Assembly: GCA_946886855.1 (NCBI GenBank)
Contig: CAMPJJ010000015.1
Coordinates: forward strand, 10,021 to 74,020
DNA: 64,000 nt
Direction of reading: 5' to 3'
Origin: an uncultured Roseateles sp.
GTDB lineage: Bacteria > Pseudomonadota > Gammaproteobacteria > Burkholderiales > Burkholderiaceae
Shown: positions 7,834-18,757 of the stretch, piece after piece
How positions within the stretch are numbered: the stretch's first letter is position 1
How the letters are laid out: each line of letters opens with the position of its first letter
Made by a program: the position numbers and the translations under genes
The notes under the pieces: generated by a model
Database searches by the model: none
The model's input: the letters and a program-made list of their open reading frames with translations, nothing else
What the model was told of the DNA's origin: nothing

Positions 7834-9711
7834 TCAAAAAGTTTCCCAATCGCCGTCGGGAGCCGCTGTTGCGCTGGGTCCCGATGGGGCTGGCGCCGCC
7901 GGTTTTGGTGGATGCGACGCGGTGGGCGCTTTCGCTGTGGGCACCTTGGTGACAGGTCTTGCCACGGGTTTCGGCGTGGACGTCTTGGCCGCGGGCTTGG
8001 CGACCGGCGTCTTGGTCGCGGAGGCCGTCGACGGCTTCGGGGCCAGCGGCGTCTTCGCGACGGACGTCGCCACGGGACGCGGCGCGGCGGCAGGCCTTGC
8101 CACCGGTGCCGGCGAGCGAGTAATCGGCGCCGGCGCCGCGATGGCGTCCATCGCATCTCCGGGCTTCGGCTTGGGATCGCTGACCTTGAAGTGCCCCACC
8201 AGCGCGGTGAGCTTGCGCGCCTGCTCGCTGAGCGATTCGGCCGCGGCCGCCGATTCCTCGACCAGCGCGGCGTTCTGCTGCGTCATCTGGTCCAGCTGCG
8301 CCACCGACCCGTTGACGCTGCCGATGCCCTGACTCTGCTCCACCGTGCTCGCGCTGATCTCACCGATGATGTCCGACACGCGCTGCACGCTGGCGACGAT
8401 CTCGTTCATCGTCGCGCCGGCGTCGCGCACCTGCTGCGAGCCGACTTCCACCTTGGTCACGCTGTCGCCGATCAGCGCCTTGATCTCGCGCGCCGCGCCC
8501 GCGCTGCGCTGCGCCAGCGCCCGCACCTCGGACGCCACCACCGCGAAGCCCTTGCCGTGCTCGCCCGCGCGGGCCGCCTCGACGGCCGCATTCAAGGCCA
8601 GGATGTTGGTCTGGAACGCGATGCCGTCGATGGTCCCGATGATGTCGTTGATCTTCTTGGCCGACGCGTCGATCTGCGCCATCGTGCCCACCACGTCGCC
8701 CACCGCCGTGCCGCCGCGCGCGGCCACCGCGGCCGCGCTGCCCGCGAGCTGGTTGGCGGTGCGTGCGCTCTCGGCGCTCTGCTGCACGGTGCCGGTCAGC
8801 TGCGACAGCGACGACGCCGCCTGCTGCAGGTTGGACGCGGTCTGCTCGGTGCGCAGGCTCAAGTCCTGGTTGCCGCTGGCGATCTCCTGGCTGGCGGTCT
8901 GCATGCCGTCGGCGCTGGCGCGCACTTCGCGGATGACCTTGCGCAGCGAGCTTTTCATCGCGGCCAGCGCGCGCTGCACGTCGCCGATCTCGTCCTCGCG
9001 GTACGCGCGCTCGACGTGGAACAGGTCGCCCTCGCCGATGCGCTCGGCCTCGGACATCAGCGACTTCAGCGGCGCCGAGATGGTGCGAACGAAATAGGCG
9101 GTGGCCAGCGCCAGCAGGCCCACGATGAGCGCCATCAGCGCCGCCACGCCCCACACCGTGCGCATGCGCTCGGCGCCTGCGGCCTCGCGCAGCGTCGCCG
9201 ACCGCTTCTGCTGCAGCACGACGAACTCCTGCTGCGCGGCCAGGTACTGCTCGATCGCGGGCACGACCTTCTGCTTGAGCGCCTGGTGCGAGCCGTCGTT
9301 GTCGCCGCCGGCCTTCAGCTTGTTGGCGTCGTTGCGCGCGGCGATGTAGGCCTTGCGCTGCTCGGCGATCTTCGCCATCGCGGCCTTGTCGTCCTCGTCT
9401 TCGGCCAGCGCCTCGAGCTGCTTCTGCACCTCGTTGATCGTCTCGGTGGTGCGCGCGATGTCGGCCTTCATCGAATCGGCGACGGCGTTGTCGTTCGCGG
9501 CCAGCCCGGCCTGCACGCGGCTCGCGTTGGCCTCCGTGAGGCCGCGCCAGCGCAGGGCGAGTTCGAAACGCTGCTGCTGCCGCTCCTGTGTCACCTGGGC
9601 GACTTCCAGCAGGCTGCGTGTCCGGGACGCGGCTCCCAGCGACATGACGACCGTCATGACGGACATGACGGCGACGGGGATCCACAGTCGCGTGGCGATG
9701 GAGAACTTCAT
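7834..9711 (-). CDS. Methyl-accepting chemotaxis protein with C-terminal tether and DWETF pentapeptide
   Basis: 625 residues. Inner-membrane chemoreceptor that controls CheA. The order is: an N-terminal membrane helix (about residues 8-28), a helical periplasmic four-helix-bundle-like sensor, a second membrane helix (about 190-212), HAMP, then the coiled-coil signalling domain with its conserved tip ([20 protein letters not shown]). After the signalling helices comes a tether of roughly 110 residues rich in Pro, Ala, Lys and Thr, ending in DGDWETF. That end matches the C-terminal pentapeptide (NWETF in Tar/Tsr) that docks CheR and CheB. I start at the ATG at 9711, because 36 further upstream residues are polar and not family-like. 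No che genes are adjacent, so this is an orphan receptor. Confidence 0.93.
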   Translation of the reverse strand: MKFSIATRLWIPVAVMSVMTVVMSLGAASRTRSLLEVAQVTQERQQQRFELALRWRGLTEANASRVQAGLAANDNAVADSMKADIARTTETINEVQKQLEALAEDEDDKAAMAKIAEQRKAYIAARNDANKLKAGGDNDGSHQALKQKVVPAIEQYLAAQQEFVVLQQKRSATLREAAGAERMRTVWGVAALMALIVGLLALATAYFVRTISAPLKSLMSEAERIGEGDLFHVERAYREDEIGDVQRALAAMKSSLRKVIREVRASADGMQTASQEIASGNQDLSLRTEQTASNLQQAASSLSQLTGTVQQSAESARTANQLAGSAAAVAARGGTAVGDVVGTMAQIDASAKKINDIIGTIDGIAFQTNILALNAAVEAARAGEHGKGFAVVASEVRALAQRSAGAAREIKALIGDSVTKVEVGSQQVRDAGATMNEIVASVQRVSDIIGEISASTVEQSQGIGSVNGSVAQLDQMTQQNAALVEESAAAAESLSEQARKLTALVGHFKVSDPKPKPGDAMDAIAAPAPITRSPAPVARPAAAPRPVATSVAKTPLAPKPSTASATKTPVAKPAAKTSTPKPVARPVTKVPTAKAPTASHPPKPAAPAPSGPSATAAPDGDWETF

Positions 9712-9781
9712 CGGTCCGGAGCCTTGTTGTTGTGTCGACGGCGTCGCCCCGGGGTGGTGCGACGAGCCTCGATTCAATCCT

Positions 9782-9809
9782 AAATCGGCTGTCCGGTGCA
9801 CCGGCTTGA
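9782..9809 (-). promoter_or_regulatory. Candidate sigma-28 (FliA) promoter for the chemoreceptor
   Basis: On the minus strand TCAA (9809-9806) is followed after 16 bases by GCCGATTT (9789-9782), 70 bases before the chemoreceptor ATG. The flagellar sigma consensus is TAAA, 15 bases, GCCGATAA. The -10 part matches 6 of 8; the spacer is one base long unless the -35 is read as CAAG. A flagellar promoter suits a chemoreceptor gene. Confidence 0.45.
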
Positions 9810-9893
9810 GGACAAACACTGCTAACCTGCCGCCCAGTCCCTCATGTCACCGACATTTCCCCCAAGTACTCCACACTTGCTGGCATCTCCCCC

Positions 9894-10676
9894 ATGAGCT
9901 TCCTGGCCATCGACATCGGCAACACCCGCCTCAAGTGGGCGCTCTATGCCGGCCCGCAACCGGGCAGTCCGATGCTGGCGCACGGCGCGCAGTTCCTGGA
10001 GAACATCGAGACGCTGGCCGAGAACGACTGGGCGAAGCTGCCGGCGGCGCCGGGCAGCATGCTCGGCAGCAACGTGGCCGGCGACGCGATGCGGCATCGC
10101 GTCGAGGAGCAGATGGAGGAGATCTGGGACATCGAGCCGCGTTGGGTGGCCTCGTCGGCGCAGGCCGGCGGCGTCACCAACGGGTACGACCATCCCGGAC
10201 GCCTGGGCGCGGACCGCTTCGTCGCGCTGATCGGCGCGCGCCACCATGTGCTGGCGCGCGGACGCGGGCAAGCGCCGAAACCGGCGCTGGTGGTGATGGT
10301 GGGCACCGCGGTGACGGTCGACGCGCTCGACGCGGACGGGCGTTTCCTCGGCGGCCTGATCCTGCCGGGCCACGGGATCATGCTGCGTTCGCTGGAAGGC
10401 GGCACCGCCGGCCTGCGCGTGCCGACCGGCGAGGTGCGGGAGTTCCCGACCAACACCTCGGACGCGCTCACCAGCGGCGGCAACTACGCGATCACCGGCG
10501 CGATCGAGCGCATGCATCGCCACATCCTGAAGCGCTGCGGTCAGGCGCCGGTCACGCTGATGACTGGCGGCGCGGGCTGGAAGGTCTCGCCCGCGCTGGA
10601 CATCCCGCACGAGCTGATCGACTCGCTGATCTTCGACGGGCTGCTGGCGCTGCAGGCGCATCGGCTGGCGCTCTGA
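9894..10676 (+). CDS. coaX: Type III pantothenate kinase
   Basis: 260 residues. Phosphorylates pantothenate, the first step of coenzyme A synthesis. It is the ASKHA-fold type III enzyme: the phosphate-1 loop [15 protein letters not shown] is at residues 3-17. [19 protein letters not shown] and [15 protein letters not shown] follow, all CoaX hallmarks. It is divergent from the chemoreceptor gene. birA, a frequent partner in betaproteobacteria, is not directly upstream here. The start follows a T-rich stretch without a strong Shine-Dalgarno. Confidence 0.94.
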   Translation: MSFLAIDIGNTRLKWALYAGPQPGSPMLAHGAQFLENIETLAENDWAKLPAAPGSMLGSNVAGDAMRHRVEEQMEEIWDIEPRWVASSAQAGGVTNGYDHPGRLGADRFVALIGARHHVLARGRGQAPKPALVVMVGTAVTVDALDADGRFLGGLILPGHGIMLRSLEGGTAGLRVPTGEVREFPTNTSDALTSGGNYAITGAIERMHRHILKRCGQAPVTLMTGGAGWKVSPALDIPHELIDSLIFDGLLALQAHRLAL

Positions 10677-10776
10677 CTTCGCGCCGTCGCCTGTCCCCTC
10701 GCTCCGGGACGATGCGGGCTGGCCCCTGCGTGTGACACTGGCTTCGTCCGTCACCGTTGACTCCAGGGAGCATCGA

Positions 10777-11100
10777 ATGAGCGAGATGAAGACCGTGTTG
10801 CCGCTGATCGCCGCTGTCTTCGGCACGGCGGTGTCGATAACGCTCGGAGGTTGCGCGACCTCCCACCGCCAGTGGGAGAAGGCCGACGCGCCGATGTCGC
10901 AGGTCGAGAAGGACAAGGCCGAATGCGACTACGAGGCCAAGGCCGCGACCGCGAGTTATTCGACGGCCAGCTCCGGCAAGGAGAGCGGCAGCGAATCGAT
11001 GGGCAGGGCGGTCGGCGACGGCATCGTCATCGCCGAGAAGCGCATCGAGCTGACCAACGAGTGCATGAAGGTGCGCGGGTACCGGCCGCGGCCCTCCTGA
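10777..11100 (+). CDS. Small lipoprotein, function unknown
   Basis: 107 residues. The N-terminus is a lipoprotein signal: a short charged start, a hydrophobic stretch, then the lipobox LGGC followed by ATS. The mature protein is polar, with a segment (MSQVEKDKAECDYEAKAATA) resembling small hypothetical lipoproteins that carry two conserved Cys. I start at the ATG at 10777, which has AGGGAG seven bases upstream. It lies 100 bases after coaX on the same strand and may or may not be co-transcribed. No specific function can be inferred. Confidence 0.75.
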   Translation: MSEMKTVLPLIAAVFGTAVSITLGGCATSHRQWEKADAPMSQVEKDKAECDYEAKAATASYSTASSGKESGSESMGRAVGDGIVIAEKRIELTNECMKVRGYRPRPS

Positions 11101-11103
11101 AGC

Positions 11104-11499
11104 TCACACGTCGACCTTGAATCCGAGGTCGATCTCCGACGCCGGCACGCCGCCGCGCAGGCCCCAGTTCTCGCGTTCGACCTCGTTGAGCGTGATCGTG
11201 ATGTGGTCGGCGGGAATGTCGAGCGCACTCAGGCGCTCGACGATGCTGCGATAGAGGCGACGCTTCGCCTCGATCGTCCGGCCGGCGAAGCCGGTGACCG
11301 TGACCAGGGTGTAGCACTCAGGGCGCGACAGACGCGGCGGGTAGATGAACCGGTGCGGCTCGTAGGCGACGAGGCGCACGCAGCGGTCTTCCGCCGGGAT
11401 CTTGAAGCCTTCGATCAGCGCGTCCTGCACGGCCTCGATCAACTGGACTTCCTGCTCCTGAGAGTAGGCGCGGCGGACTTCGATGAGGGTGCTCGGCAT
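11104..11499 (-). CDS. Tautomerase family protein
   Basis: 131 residues. The proposed start gives Met-Pro-Ser-Thr-Leu, so removal of Met exposes an N-terminal Pro, the catalytic base of the tautomerase superfamily. The body (LIEAVQDALIEGFKIPAEDR, then HRFIYPPRLSRP and AKRRLYRSIVERL) fits the larger single-chain tautomerase group rather than the 60-residue 4-oxalocrotonate type. A second in-frame Met-Pro start exists at 11571, but that extension looks non-coding. Substrate unknown. It converges on the lipoprotein gene with 3 bases between stops. Confidence 0.8.
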   Translation of the reverse strand: MPSTLIEVRRAYSQEQEVQLIEAVQDALIEGFKIPAEDRCVRLVAYEPHRFIYPPRLSRPECYTLVTVTGFAGRTIEAKRRLYRSIVERLSALDIPADHITITLNEVERENWGLRGGVPASEIDLGFKVDV

Positions 11500-11701
11500 G
11501 GGCGCGGCGGTGGAGGGCGACGGGCCCAGCTTATCGCGACCCAGGCGGAGAGAGACGTGGAAGTGCGGCATGACGGATCGGTGTCCACTCGTTGAGGAGA
11601 CGCCAATGTCGTCATGCCCTTCGAGGGCAGCATGAGCCCGCGGTGAGGTCGGTGTGAAGTCGGACGCCCCCCGCCGACGTCCTCGGCCCTTCATCGACGC
11701 T

Positions 11702-12121
11702 TCAGCGGCTCACCACGTGCTTGCTCTGGAAGTCGACCGGCACCGACGTGTGCTGATGGACGACACGCCACGTGCCGCCCTCGTTGCGCAGAAGCACCGT
11801 GAGACGGTTCTCCGTGGACCTCAACGGCTGCCCATCCGCATCGAGCGCCGCGAATGCGAGCGTCGCCGAACCGCCGGCCACGTGCGCATCGTGCCAGGTC
11901 TTGACGTCCTTGGCCGTCACACGCACGCGGACGTCCTGGATGCCTGCGAACCAGCCGGCGATCATGCCCGCCCAGTCTTCGCGACCAGCGAACTCCCAGC
12001 GGTCCCAGCTGTCGAAGACCTGGACGTCTTCGGCATACAGGTCGACGAAGCGCTGCAGATCGCGGTCGAAGACCGCGGCGGCGTAGTCGCGCAGGAAGGT
12101 GTGAACGGGATCGTCGGTCAT
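11702..12121 (-). CDS. NTF2-like (SnoaL/DUF4440-type) protein
   Basis: 139 residues with the cone-shaped NTF2-like fold pattern: an N-terminal helix (VHTFLRDYAAAVFDRDLQRF), VDLYAEDVQVFDSWD, then strands ending in GGTWRVVHQHTSVPVD. Such proteins serve as small-molecule isomerases, hydrolases or binding proteins, and the sequence does not decide between these. I chose the ATG at 12121, preceded by GGAG. No partner gene is evident. Confidence 0.78.
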   Translation of the reverse strand: MTDDPVHTFLRDYAAAVFDRDLQRFVDLYAEDVQVFDSWDRWEFAGREDWAGMIAGWFAGIQDVRVRVTAKDVKTWHDAHVAGGSATLAFAALDADGQPLRSTENRLTVLLRNEGGTWRVVHQHTSVPVDFQSKHVVSR

Positions 12122-12223
12122 CGCGGGCTCCTGGAGTTCATCGAAGGGAGATGACGAACGACGAACGGGATCGGCGGTTTTCGACATTGGCCGTTCGAAG
12201 AGGTTCCGCTCGGTCCGGTGCCA

Positions 12224-12472
12224 TCACCGCACGCGCTGCTGATGCCGCGCCCAGTCGCGTTTCCACGCCACGACGTTGTACAGCAGCACCGAGGCCGACG
12301 TCGCCCAGAACATGCCGAGCCAGATGCCGACGACCTTCAGCGTGAAGGCCATGTCGCCGTCGCAGCGGCCGATGGCGTTGCAGGGAGACGGGACGTAGAC
12401 GTCAATGAGCAGGGCGGTCGAGACGTTCCACATCAGCAGCCCGATGAGCACGGAAGCGAGAAAGCGGTTCAT
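12224..12472 (-). CDS. Small two-helix membrane protein, unknown
   Basis: 82 residues with two hydrophobic helices (about residues 4-25 and 46-66) separated by a short loop with two Cys (SPCNAIGRCDG). The C-terminus is basic. The ATG at 12472 has AGGAAAGGA upstream, a strong Shine-Dalgarno. I do not recognise a family. Its two loop cysteines could form a disulfide on the periplasmic side. Confidence 0.6.
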   Translation of the reverse strand: MNRFLASVLIGLLMWNVSTALLIDVYVPSPCNAIGRCDGDMAFTLKVVGIWLGMFWATSASVLLYNVVAWKRDWARHQQRVR

Positions 12473-12625
12473 GGCGAGACGAGTCCTTTCCTGAGGTGAA
12501 GGACCCAGTCTCGCCATGGGGTTCGAACTCAGCATGAGCCCTGTGTGAGCTCAGGGTGAAGTCGTCGGACGCTGCACACCGGGGGCGACCTCGGGGAAGA
12601 CGGAGCGCCGCCGCTGCGGCAGCCC

Positions 12626-13975
<1,350 letters not shown>

Positions 13976-14060
13976 TGGAGCCCCTCGTTCGATGGGACCA
14001 TCGGCCGATCCCCCGAGGGGATGGCCACTTGCTTGGGGCGGCCCGGCGCCGTGTGGCTGT

Positions 14061-14621
14061 TCATTCGAGGACCTCGATCGTGTGGTTGCCGTTGGTGTAG
14101 ATGCAGATCTCGCCGGCGATGACCAGCGACTGCTTGACGATGTCCACCGCGCTCAGTTCGCTGTGGTTGAGCAGCGCCTTCGCCGCCGCCTGCGCGTAGG
14201 CGCCGCCGCTGCCGATGGCGACGATGCCCTGCTCGGGCTCCAGCACGTCGCCGTTGCCGGTGATGATCAGCGAGGCGGTGCGATCGGCCACCGCGAGCAT
14301 CGCCTCCAGCCGCCGCAGCACGCGATCGGTGCGCCAGTCCCGCGTCAGCTCCACCGCCGCGCGCACGAGGTTGCCCTCGTACTTCTCCAGCTTCGCCTCG
14401 AAACGCTCGAACAGCGTGAACGCGTCCGCCGTCGCACCGGCGAAGCCCGCCAGCACCTGGTTCTTGTGGAGCTTGCGCACCTTGCGCGCCGTGGACTTCA
14501 CGACGATGGTGCCCAGCGTCACCTGGCCGTCGCCGCCGATCGCGACCTGGTTGCCGCGGCGCACGCTGACGATGGTGGTGCCGTGGTACGGCGGAAGCGG
14601 GGAGGAGTGGTCTTGCGACAT
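14061..14621 (-). CDS. hslV: ATP-dependent protease proteolytic subunit HslV
   Basis: 186 residues. Threonine peptidase of the bacterial proteasome-like HslVU complex. Residues 15-20 (TTIVSV) are the mature N-terminus, so Thr15 would be the nucleophile after removal of a 14-residue leader. E. coli HslV needs only Met removal, so this protein has a short propeptide. GGDGQVT and the [15 protein letters not shown] segment are conserved. It sits upstream of hslU and the pair forms one unit. A run of degenerate 9-base repeats (14634-14669) lies directly before the start. Confidence 0.96.
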   Translation of the reverse strand: MSQDHSSPLPPYHGTTIVSVRRGNQVAIGGDGQVTLGTIVVKSTARKVRKLHKNQVLAGFAGATADAFTLFERFEAKLEKYEGNLVRAAVELTRDWRTDRVLRRLEAMLAVADRTASLIITGNGDVLEPEQGIVAIGSGGAYAQAAAKALLNHSELSAVDIVKQSLVIAGEICIYTNGNHTIEVLE

Positions 14622-14785
14622 GGGGGATCCGACCTCTGGAACGCGTTGGACGTCTGGAACGTCATGACCGTCTCACGTGGGTTCCCTCGGGGGAATCACA
14701 AGGTGGGGAGACGCTGAGGAAAAGCCTGCGGCACCGCGTGTGCGAATGCCGATTGACGGGGTCGATGATCGGACATCTGAAAGCA

Positions 14786-14808
14786 CAACGGGGCCAGAGG
14801 CCCCGTTG
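14786..14808 (-). terminator. Hairpin after the STAS-like gene
   Basis: A perfect 10-base stem (CAACGGGGCC and its complement) with a 3-base loop. It lies 40 bases past the stop of the minus-strand gene at 14849-16612 and before hslV. Only a weak T-rich tract (TGTGCTTTC) follows, so termination may be partial. Confidence 0.6.
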
Positions 14809-14848
14809 CTGCGTCGGTTGAACGCGAAGATCGATGCCGCCGGCGGCG

Positions 14849-16612
14849 TCAGACGTGCCGGACCTTGACCCGGGCGTGTTCGTTGATGCCCATCGCGCCG
14901 AAGAACAGCGCCACCAGCCGGTGCGCATCGCTGAACTGCACCGCGCGGTTCTCGCTGCGTCGCGCCAGCACCCAGTTGAGCAGGTCGCCCGCGGCCATGA
15001 AGTCCAGGCGGATCAGCTTCGGGCAGGCGATCGTCACGAGAGAGGCGCCGCCCAGCTGCTCGGTCATCAAGGCCAGCGTCTCGCTGATGTCGCCGCTGAG
15101 CTGGCCGGACAGTTCCATCAGCGCCGCGGTGTTGACCGCGTCGGTCATCGTCGACTCGAGGAAGGCGATGCCGGTGTCCATCGCCGCCGGCTGGATGGAC
15201 GACGGCGAGCTCGTCGACAGCGCATTGCCGCTGATGCGGACGTGGCACAAGGCCTTTTCCCAGCTCGGCGGCGAGACCTCGTAGGTCACGCAGTAGTCGA
15301 TGGCGACCTCGTCGAACTGGTCCGGACGGTTGGCCAGGCGCAGCGCTTCCAGGCGCAGCATCCAGAGGATGGGGTCCGCGTCGCGGCTGCCCACCGGCGC
15401 CTGCTCGCGCAGCACCTGGAAGAAGTGGTCGCCCGACAGCCAGCGCAGGTCCAGCGCCTGCTGGGCCCACGCCCGGAACAGGTCGCGCAGCTTGGCGCAG
15501 GCCTCCATGTCGATCTGGCGCAGCGGCGCCCAGTCGATCACCCACGGCATCGGCAGGTTCTCGCAGCGCGTGCGCATCTGCGTCACCGCCTCGACGTCCA
15601 GGTATTCCGGGGTGGTCCAGGAGACGCTGCTCGCGCGGCCGCGCGGGGCGCGCTCCGCCTGCACCGCCTCGGCCACCAGCTTGGGCAGCGAGAACCATTG
15701 CGGCGACGACAGCCCGAACTGCTGGGCGTAGTCGTTGGCCAGGTGCTCGAACTTGCCCTGCTGGCCGGTCGCCCGGTACAGGTCGAACAGCACCAGCCAG
15801 GTCTCGGCGTGCTCATGGCGCGCGCCCCCCTGGCGGGTCAGGTCGATCAGGCTGCGTTCGCAGTGTTCGTAGTCGGCGTTGGCGAAGGCGATGACCGCCT
15901 CGTCCAGCTCGGCGTCATGGACGACCTCGCTGACCTCGACCTGCGGATCCGCGACGCGGAAGCTCAGCGTCGGGATTTCCTTCTTCAATTCGGGAATCGG
16001 TGCCGGGGCGCCCGCCGGCGACGGCGGCGCGATGCCGGCGCCCATCGAGGCGGCCGCCGGCGCGGGCGACAGGTCCAGGCGTTCGATCTGGGCCGGCGGC
16101 GCGTGGTCGGAAACCCGCGCGCCGATCTGGCCGAGCTGGTCCGCCGGCTGCGTCGCCGCGAAGTTGACCGGACGGGTGCTGGTCTCGAAGAAGCCGGGCG
16201 GATGCTGCCCCTGGACCTGCGTCGGCACGAAGCCCTCGCCGACCATCTGCTGCTCGATCTGGTCGATCTTGGCCTTCACCGTGCCGTCGTCGCGCCGCAC
16301 GCCCTGGATCTCGCTGATGCGGCCCAGTTCGTCGATGCCCGAGGTGGCATGGCCGCCCAGGGCGGCCAGCTGCTCGGGGGTCAGGCCTTCACGGCGGATC
16401 TTGCGCAGCATGTCGAGCTCGCGCTTGCGCACGAAGTCGTTGCGGCGCTTGCGCTCCACCATCGCCCGCAGCTCGGCCTTCGCGGCGTCGGCCTCGGGGT
16501 CGTCCTGGCGCGAGTTGATCTCCGCCCAGTCGGTCGTCGGATTGGCGACGAATCGCGCCACCTTGCGGAAGAAGCTCTCGCCTTCTTTGGTGCCGTCTTT
16601 GGGGTCGGACAT
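14849..16612 (-). CDS. STAS-like domain protein, function unknown
   Basis: 587 residues. The N-terminus (ESFFRKVARFVANPTTDWAE) starts a basic helical region, followed by a Pro/Ala-rich linker (about 180-210). A helical segment resembling FimV-type repeat regions follows (AVIAFANADYEHCERSLIDL, about 240). The C-terminal about 100 residues resemble a STAS fold (VTIACPKLIRLDFMAAGDLL). No membrane segment or signal peptide is visible, so it is likely cytoplasmic. It lies between dksA and hslVU on one strand. Proteins of this layout occur beside dksA in Burkholderiales from memory; the role is unknown. Confidence 0.75.
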   Translation of the reverse strand: MSDPKDGTKEGESFFRKVARFVANPTTDWAEINSRQDDPEADAAKAELRAMVERKRRNDFVRKRELDMLRKIRREGLTPEQLAALGGHATSGIDELGRISEIQGVRRDDGTVKAKIDQIEQQMVGEGFVPTQVQGQHPPGFFETSTRPVNFAATQPADQLGQIGARVSDHAPPAQIERLDLSPAPAAASMGAGIAPPSPAGAPAPIPELKKEIPTLSFRVADPQVEVSEVVHDAELDEAVIAFANADYEHCERSLIDLTRQGGARHEHAETWLVLFDLYRATGQQGKFEHLANDYAQQFGLSSPQWFSLPKLVAEAVQAERAPRGRASSVSWTTPEYLDVEAVTQMRTRCENLPMPWVIDWAPLRQIDMEACAKLRDLFRAWAQQALDLRWLSGDHFFQVLREQAPVGSRDADPILWMLRLEALRLANRPDQFDEVAIDYCVTYEVSPPSWEKALCHVRISGNALSTSSPSSIQPAAMDTGIAFLESTMTDAVNTAALMELSGQLSGDISETLALMTEQLGGASLVTIACPKLIRLDFMAAGDLLNWVLARRSENRAVQFSDAHRLVALFFGAMGINEHARVKVRHV

Positions 16613-16679
16613 GCTCTAGCGGACCTTGCTCTTCGCAGTAGTGGCGGTACTTCCGGGTTCTCGGCGGACGCGGGGTGAC

Positions 16680-17330
16680 TCAGTCCCCGAACATCTTCTG
16701 CTTCAGCTCGCGGCGCTGCTGCGCCTCGAGCGACAGCGTCGCGGTCGGGCGGGCGATCAGCCGGCCCAGGCCGATCGGCTCGCCGGTCTCGTCGCAGTAG
16801 CCGTACTCGCCGCTGTCCAGGCGCGTCAGCGACTGCATGATCTTCTTCAGCAGCTTGCGCTCGCGGTCGCGGGTGCGCAGCTCCAGCGCGTGCTCTTCCT
16901 CGATCGTGGCGCGGTCGGCCGGATCGGGGACGATGGACGTGTCCTCGCGCAGGTGCTCGGTCGTCTCGCCGGCGTTGGACAGGATGTCTTCCTTGAGCTG
17001 CGTCAGCTTCGCGCGGAAGAACTCGACCTGCTTGTCGTTCATGTATTCGGTGTCGGGCATCGCGAGCACTTCGGCATCGGACAGTTCGGCACCGGCCTTG
17101 GTTTTCCAGGCAGAGGAGAGTTTGGGGTCGGCTTTCACGGCAGGTCGGCTGTTCTGGTTCGTTGATGTCGGGGTCGAGGGCCGGACGGGGCTGTCCAGCA
17201 GTGAGACCGTGCTGTCGGGCGCGTCCGCGTCGGCGGACTTGCCTTCCGCGGCGGCCTTGGATCCCTTGGCGGACGCCGCGGGGGTCTTGGTCGCTGCGGT
17301 CTTGGAGGCCGGGGTCTTGCTCACGTTCAC
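16680..17330 (-). CDS. dksA: RNA polymerase-binding transcription factor DksA
   Basis: 216 residues. Binds the RNA polymerase secondary channel and works with ppGpp. The coiled coil has the functional tip DPADRA, with flanking FFRAKLTQLKEDIL and RTRDRERKLLKKI. The C-terminal globular domain reads YGYCDETGEPIGLGRL then ARPTATLSLEAQ. Of the four Cys that bind zinc in E. coli DksA, only the first remains (Thr, Ser and Ala replace the others). This is a zinc-independent type, which I recall as common in Burkholderiales. The N-terminus carries about 70 extra residues rich in Ala, Ser, Thr and Lys. Confidence 0.93.
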   Translation of the reverse strand: MNVSKTPASKTAATKTPAASAKGSKAAAEGKSADADAPDSTVSLLDSPVRPSTPTSTNQNSRPAVKADPKLSSAWKTKAGAELSDAEVLAMPDTEYMNDKQVEFFRAKLTQLKEDILSNAGETTEHLREDTSIVPDPADRATIEEEHALELRTRDRERKLLKKIMQSLTRLDSGEYGYCDETGEPIGLGRLIARPTATLSLEAQQRRELKQKMFGD

Positions 17331-17474
17331 TCTCCTAGCGGCTCTTTATACCTGCTCGACATGAGAAGCCGGGGCTTCCCGCCGTTGGCGCAGGGGCCTG
17401 GTTCGGGCGCGGCGGATTGTAGCCACCTCCGCCGCCGCGCCATCGATGGCTGTGAACCATCATTCAGTGTGGCA

Positions 17475-18635
17475 CTAAGCCAGACACCCTTCCAGCCCCT
17501 GCATGAGGATGTCCTTCGGCAAATCGATACCGATGAACACCATCTTGCTGACCTTCTTTTCATCCGGCATCCACTTCGGGCCGAGATCCGAACCCATCAG
17601 CTGGTGCACGCCCTGGAAGATGACCTTCTTGTCGGTGCCGTTCATGTGGAGCACGCCCTTGTAGCGCAGCATCTTCGGGCCATACACCTGCACGATCGCG
17701 CCAAGGAAATCCTCCAGCTTGGCCGGATTGAACGGCCGCTCCGAGCGGAAGACGAAGGACTTGACGTCGTCGTCATGGTGATGATGGTGCGGATGGTCGC
17801 AGGCCTCGCCGGGGGCGTGGTCGTGGCCTTCATGGCCGTGGTCGTGCGCGTGACCATGGTCATGCCCGTGATCGTGCGCATGGTCGTGGCCGTGATCGTC
17901 CACGGCCAGGAACTCCGGATCGATCTCCAGCTTGGCGTTCAGGTTGAAGCCGCGCAGGTCGAAGACGTCCTTGATCGGCACCTCGCCGAAGTGGACCTTC
18001 GACTGCGGCGCGCGCGGGTTCATGTGCTTGAGGCGGTGCGACAGCGCGTCGACGGCGGCGGCGTCGACCAGGTCGGTCTTGCTCAGGAAAATCTGGTCGG
18101 CGAAGCCCACCTGGCGGCGCGCCTCCTGGCGCGTGTCGAGCTGGTCGTTGGCGTGCTTGACGTCGACCAGGGTCAGGATCGAGTCGAGCAGGAAGGTTTC
18201 CGCGATCTCGTCGTCCATGAAGAAGGTCTGCGCCACCGGGCCGGGGTCGGCCAGGCCGGTGGTCTCGATGACGACGCGCTCGAAGTCGAGCTCGCCCTTG
18301 CGCCGTTTCGCGGCCAGGTCGGCCAGCGTGGTGCGCAGGTCCTCGCGGATGGTGCAGCAGACGCAGCCGTTGCTCAGCTGGATGATCTGCTCCTGCGTCT
18401 CGCTGACGAGGATGTCGTTGTCGATGTTCTCCTCGCCGAACTCGTTCTCGATGACGGCGATCTTCTGGCCGTGCGCCTCGGTCAGCACGCGCTTGAGCAG
18501 CGTGGTCTTGCCCGAGCCCAGGAAGCCCGTGAGGATGGTGGCGGGGATCAGCCCGGCGGCCGGGCCCGCGGCGGCGGACGCGGCGGCAGACGTGGCGGCA
18601 GACGTGGCAGACGCGGCGGTATCAGGGGACGACAT
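17475..18635 (-). CDS. CobW/COG0523-family GTPase, putative metal chaperone
   Basis: 386 residues. G3E GTPase with Walker A GFLGSGKT (about 32-39), the metal-binding motif GCVCC, an ETTG segment, and the SKTD base-recognition motif. Between the GTPase and the C-terminal CobW domain is a His/Asp-rich loop of about 45 residues with over 20 His, which suggests zinc, cobalt or nickel binding. I start at the ATG at 18635. The N-terminal about 25 residues are Ala/Ser-rich. No Zur-type box was recognised upstream, so zinc control is not shown. It is divergent from the corC-like gene. Confidence 0.9.
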   Translation of the reverse strand: MSSPDTAASATSAATSAAASAAAGPAAGLIPATILTGFLGSGKTTLLKRVLTEAHGQKIAVIENEFGEENIDNDILVSETQEQIIQLSNGCVCCTIREDLRTTLADLAAKRRKGELDFERVVIETTGLADPGPVAQTFFMDDEIAETFLLDSILTLVDVKHANDQLDTRQEARRQVGFADQIFLSKTDLVDAAAVDALSHRLKHMNPRAPQSKVHFGEVPIKDVFDLRGFNLNAKLEIDPEFLAVDDHGHDHAHDHGHDHGHAHDHGHEGHDHAPGEACDHPHHHHHDDDVKSFVFRSERPFNPAKLEDFLGAIVQVYGPKMLRYKGVLHMNGTDKKVIFQGVHQLMGSDLGPKWMPDEKKVSKMVFIGIDLPKDILMQGLEGCLA

Positions 18636-18757
18636 GATGGAAGACCAATCTGTAAGGAAGCCTGGGCCCGGCAATTGAGGGCGGATGACTGTGTTTCAAG
18701 CGAATGTCAATGTCAATCGGTTATTCTGGCGCCTCTTCAACGACGGCACACACCCCA

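Noticed and set aside
7725..7952. Short Arg-rich plus-strand frame
   Set aside because: Overlaps a terminator and the chemoreceptor 3' end, with no plausible function.
14622..14760. Possible sigma-32 promoter before hslV
   Set aside because: Only weak matches to the -35 and -10 elements were found. The heat-shock promoter is expected from biology but not supported by the bases.
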